This document shows positions 62,041 to 64,000 of a stretch of DNA of 64,000 bases, piece after piece. Under the pieces are notes generated by a model that saw nothing but the letters and a program-made list of their open reading frames with translations, had not been told where the DNA came from and ran no database searches. The stretch is from Deinandra increscens subsp. villosa (lineage: Eukaryota; Streptophyta; Magnoliopsida; Asterales; Asteraceae): contig JBCNJP010000006.1 in NCBI GenBank assembly GCA_039602395.1, positions 61,440,429 to 61,504,428 of the forward strand, written 5' to 3'. The position numbers and the translations under genes were made by a program. Each line of letters opens with the position of its first letter. Positions within the stretch are counted from its first letter, which is position 1.

Positions 62041-63887
62041 GACTTTTCAGGTCACTTTCTAGCATTAACTGAACGTAAAACCGTATTAAATGTTGTGTGA
62101 ACATTTACGTGCTTAACTGTGTTGACTTGTTGACTTTAGCAATTAGGGTTTTGTGTGATCAATCACTACGAGCATGCACGGAAATTTAAACGTTTGAAAT
62201 TCTATGATTTGATGTGATATTAAAACATATAAATACATATACACATGATTTAATGATATTTATAATTTTGTGTAATTAAATGATTTAATTACAATTCATT
62301 ATTTATAATTCATGTACTTTAAAATATATGGAAGTTATAGATTTAAAAACTTATGATTTTATGTGACTTTAAAAATAGTGAGTTGAGAATTATTATTTAT
62401 GATTTTAGGTAGTTGTTTAAGTTTATATTTTATAAACGTCATACGATCTATATATTTTGACGTCCTTCGTATATACATCGTTAAAAACATTTTCCGTTAA
62501 CTCCGTTAGAGTTCGTTAAAGATTTATAACCTTGAGGGACCCTTTCCGCCAATTTCTAAACCTCTTTCTTTTACAAGTCTTGTGGGGATCATCTATGTAA
62601 TTATCCAAACTTTGTGTCATATTTATAATTTGGTGAGGGACTAAATGTGTCAATAACCAATTGTTAATTTAATGTTCATTTACGTGAATTGAATTCACGA
62701 TTTGAATTCCTTCGATCGTTGTCCGCCGGTTACAAGCTAGCAATCAAAGGAATGATTAAATCATTCAGTTTCCTCAACCCATTCATTCTTATTATCACTC
62801 TTATCTCAGCCCCTCGAGCTCCCTATTCTCTCTCGCTTTCTTTTTTCTCTCTTTTTCAAGTTTTCCGGTGAACTCAAGCGATTACGTCCAAGTACTGCTC
62901 GATCAACCTCCATTTGATCATCATCGTGATCGCCTTTCATCACCGAGCAAGCAGGAGTCCTTTGTTTGGTGAATCAAAGCAACGTACGGAGTGGTCGTCA
63001 AAGTTTCGGGATTGATTTCGGTGTCAAAAACTCGTTTTCTCTCATCTCCGACTCGAGGTGATTGATTGCTTGCACAAGACTCGTTCTTGCTATTTGAATT
63101 AACTGTTTGTCTGGAAACTTTGCCGAGCAACCTAAGGTGAGTTTCACGGCCCCATTTTACTTATTTTAATCCTGTTGGGGGAGATTAACATGCAAACACT
63201 TGAACTGTTAGATATATATCACCTGAATGATAGTGGCACACTTAATATAAAGCCCTCACTTTATAGTTACTGTCAATGTGACATCAGCGGGAACTTATTT
63301 AGTAGATCTACTGGGTTTGACAGCCCCACCCGGGTCAGTCGCTCTGACACGATTGGATATCGAACGGGTGTTATAAACTTCTTAGTCTTAACGAGGCACA
63401 ATTGAACTTGTCGAGCTTCAGTAACTGGATAGCTAGTTGATCTAGCCAAACGTGCACTGATTTCTTGAAAATAGTCTAGCTAACTATTGATATATTATCT
63501 GGATTTTACTGAACCGTTAAACTGTTGAACTGATTAAACCTGTGAACTCACCAACCTTTGTGTTGACACTTTAGCATGTTATATCTCAGGTCGCTAAACT
63601 GGATTATCTGCCACGAGCTAGGATGCACCACATAAGGATTACAATTACTATGCATGCATCATAGACTTATTATTTATCAAACTTATTAATTTTCGGTTTG
63701 CGCATGTTTGGCGCTTGAACAATTATTACAACTTTGTCGATTTACGCTTCCGCATTTAATAACCGCATTTACTCTGGTTTTACTTTTACATTGCATATAG
63801 ACTGTTCGTATGGCTAATGTGTTCGATCCTGGTATGTCACGCTCCCTGCGGCGCGTTGTCGCGCGTGGGATTTTTGGGGGTGTGACA
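62030..63887 (+). repeat. 3' LTR of the chromovirus
   Basis: 1858 bp, same length as the 5' LTR. Differences noted: 55833/63575 (a/c), 55950/63702 (t/c), and two more near 63775 and 63834. Confidence 0.95.
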
Positions 63888-64000
63888 GAAAAGAACATTC
63901 TGAATCCATTATCCAACCCTCTGGTCTAGGATTCTTTTCTACCACAAGAACTTCTGAACTTTCATAACCATCTAAAGACTCTTCTAGTGACTGATTTGAC
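63888..64000 (-). pseudogene. Copia protease region continuing past the window
   Basis: The reading frame of the decayed copia resumes after the gaaaa duplication. It reads PRPEGWIMDSECSFHMT across the junction; the protease active-site triad is DSE where DSG is expected. Confidence 0.7.

Larger units (their letters stand above)
54278..63887 (+). mobile_element. Complete Tekay/Del-type chromovirus (Ty3/gypsy), 9610 bp
   Basis: Two 1858-bp LTRs, tRNA-Met primer site, leader with an extra reading frame, gag-pol with chromodomain, duplicated purine tract. Perfect 5-bp target duplication gaaaa (54273-54277 and 63888-63892). I see four differences between the LTRs, all in their last roughly 330 bp. 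Pol has two frameshifts, so this copy cannot make an active polyprotein although it integrated recently. Confidence 0.95.
49135..64000 (-). mobile_element. Decayed copia retrotransposon, host for three later insertions
   Basis: Minus-strand element starting with its 3' LTR and continuing beyond the window end. RNase H/RT (49599-51098), integrase (52215-52950), GAG-pre-integrase (53707-54277) and protease (63888-64000) pieces are in order, separated by a solo LTR, a gypsy fragment and a complete gypsy element. It is of the same broad family as 18463-22912, with a similar purine tract and RNase H wording. Confidence 0.85.

Overview
The window looks like a repeat-rich intergenic-to-genic stretch of a eudicot plant genome. 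It has AT-rich spacers, plant GT-AG introns, retrotransposon primer sites complementary to initiator tRNA-Met, and several layers of nested LTR retrotransposons. The protein flavour (TAXI/GIP-type genes in tandem, FAR1-type MULE, Tekay-type chromovirus, PB1-like domain) suggests Asteraceae, but that is an impression and not a proof.

The host genes are a tandem family on the minus strand. They encode secreted proteins with an aspartic-peptidase fold (TAXI/GIP type, relatives of xylanase and glucanase inhibitors). There is a partial copy at 1-972, intact single-exon copies at 16530-17822, 39526-40824 and 46193-47485, a pseudogene at 43940-45203 split by a MITE, and a small relic near 15960-16010. 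Flanking DNA was duplicated with the genes. Each upstream flank keeps a TATA box 49-66 bp before the ATG and a distal block with W-box-like TTGACC and an inverted repeat GGACAC-N5-GTGTCC (one half lost or altered in some copies).

Everything else is mobile DNA. From left to right: a 5'-truncated LINE (2372-4223); the 3' end of a Tat-like gypsy element with its LTR (4414-7343); a MuDR-like MULE (8754-15511) with terminal inverted repeats, a decayed FAR1/FRS-type transposase on the plus strand and a convergent four-exon gene for a 197-residue AT-hook/acidic/NLS protein; a decayed copia element (18463-22912) carrying a solo LTR inside its own LTR; and a second copia 5' part (22913-25323) inserted into it. 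Next comes an unrecognised, repeat-containing, broken coding region (about 25324-28163, resuming at 34617) split by a young full-length copia element (28164-34611, 846-bp LTRs). Then a PB1-like domain gene fragment (36153-36774), MITE-like repeats (37.2-38.3 kb and 42.6-43.1 kb), and two short LINE tails in homologous TAXI upstream flanks.

From 49135 to the window end is a decayed copia element, minus strand. It is interrupted in turn by a 1113-bp solo LTR (51102-52214), a gypsy LTR fragment (about 52951-53706) and a complete chromodomain-bearing gypsy element (54278-63887, 1858-bp LTRs with about four differences). Target-site duplications (agtcc, gttag, attat, gaaaa, ggacacgaac) give the order of insertion. 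The youngest elements have nearly identical LTRs yet carry pol frameshifts, so they probably moved with enzymes supplied by other copies. All identities and counts are by eye.
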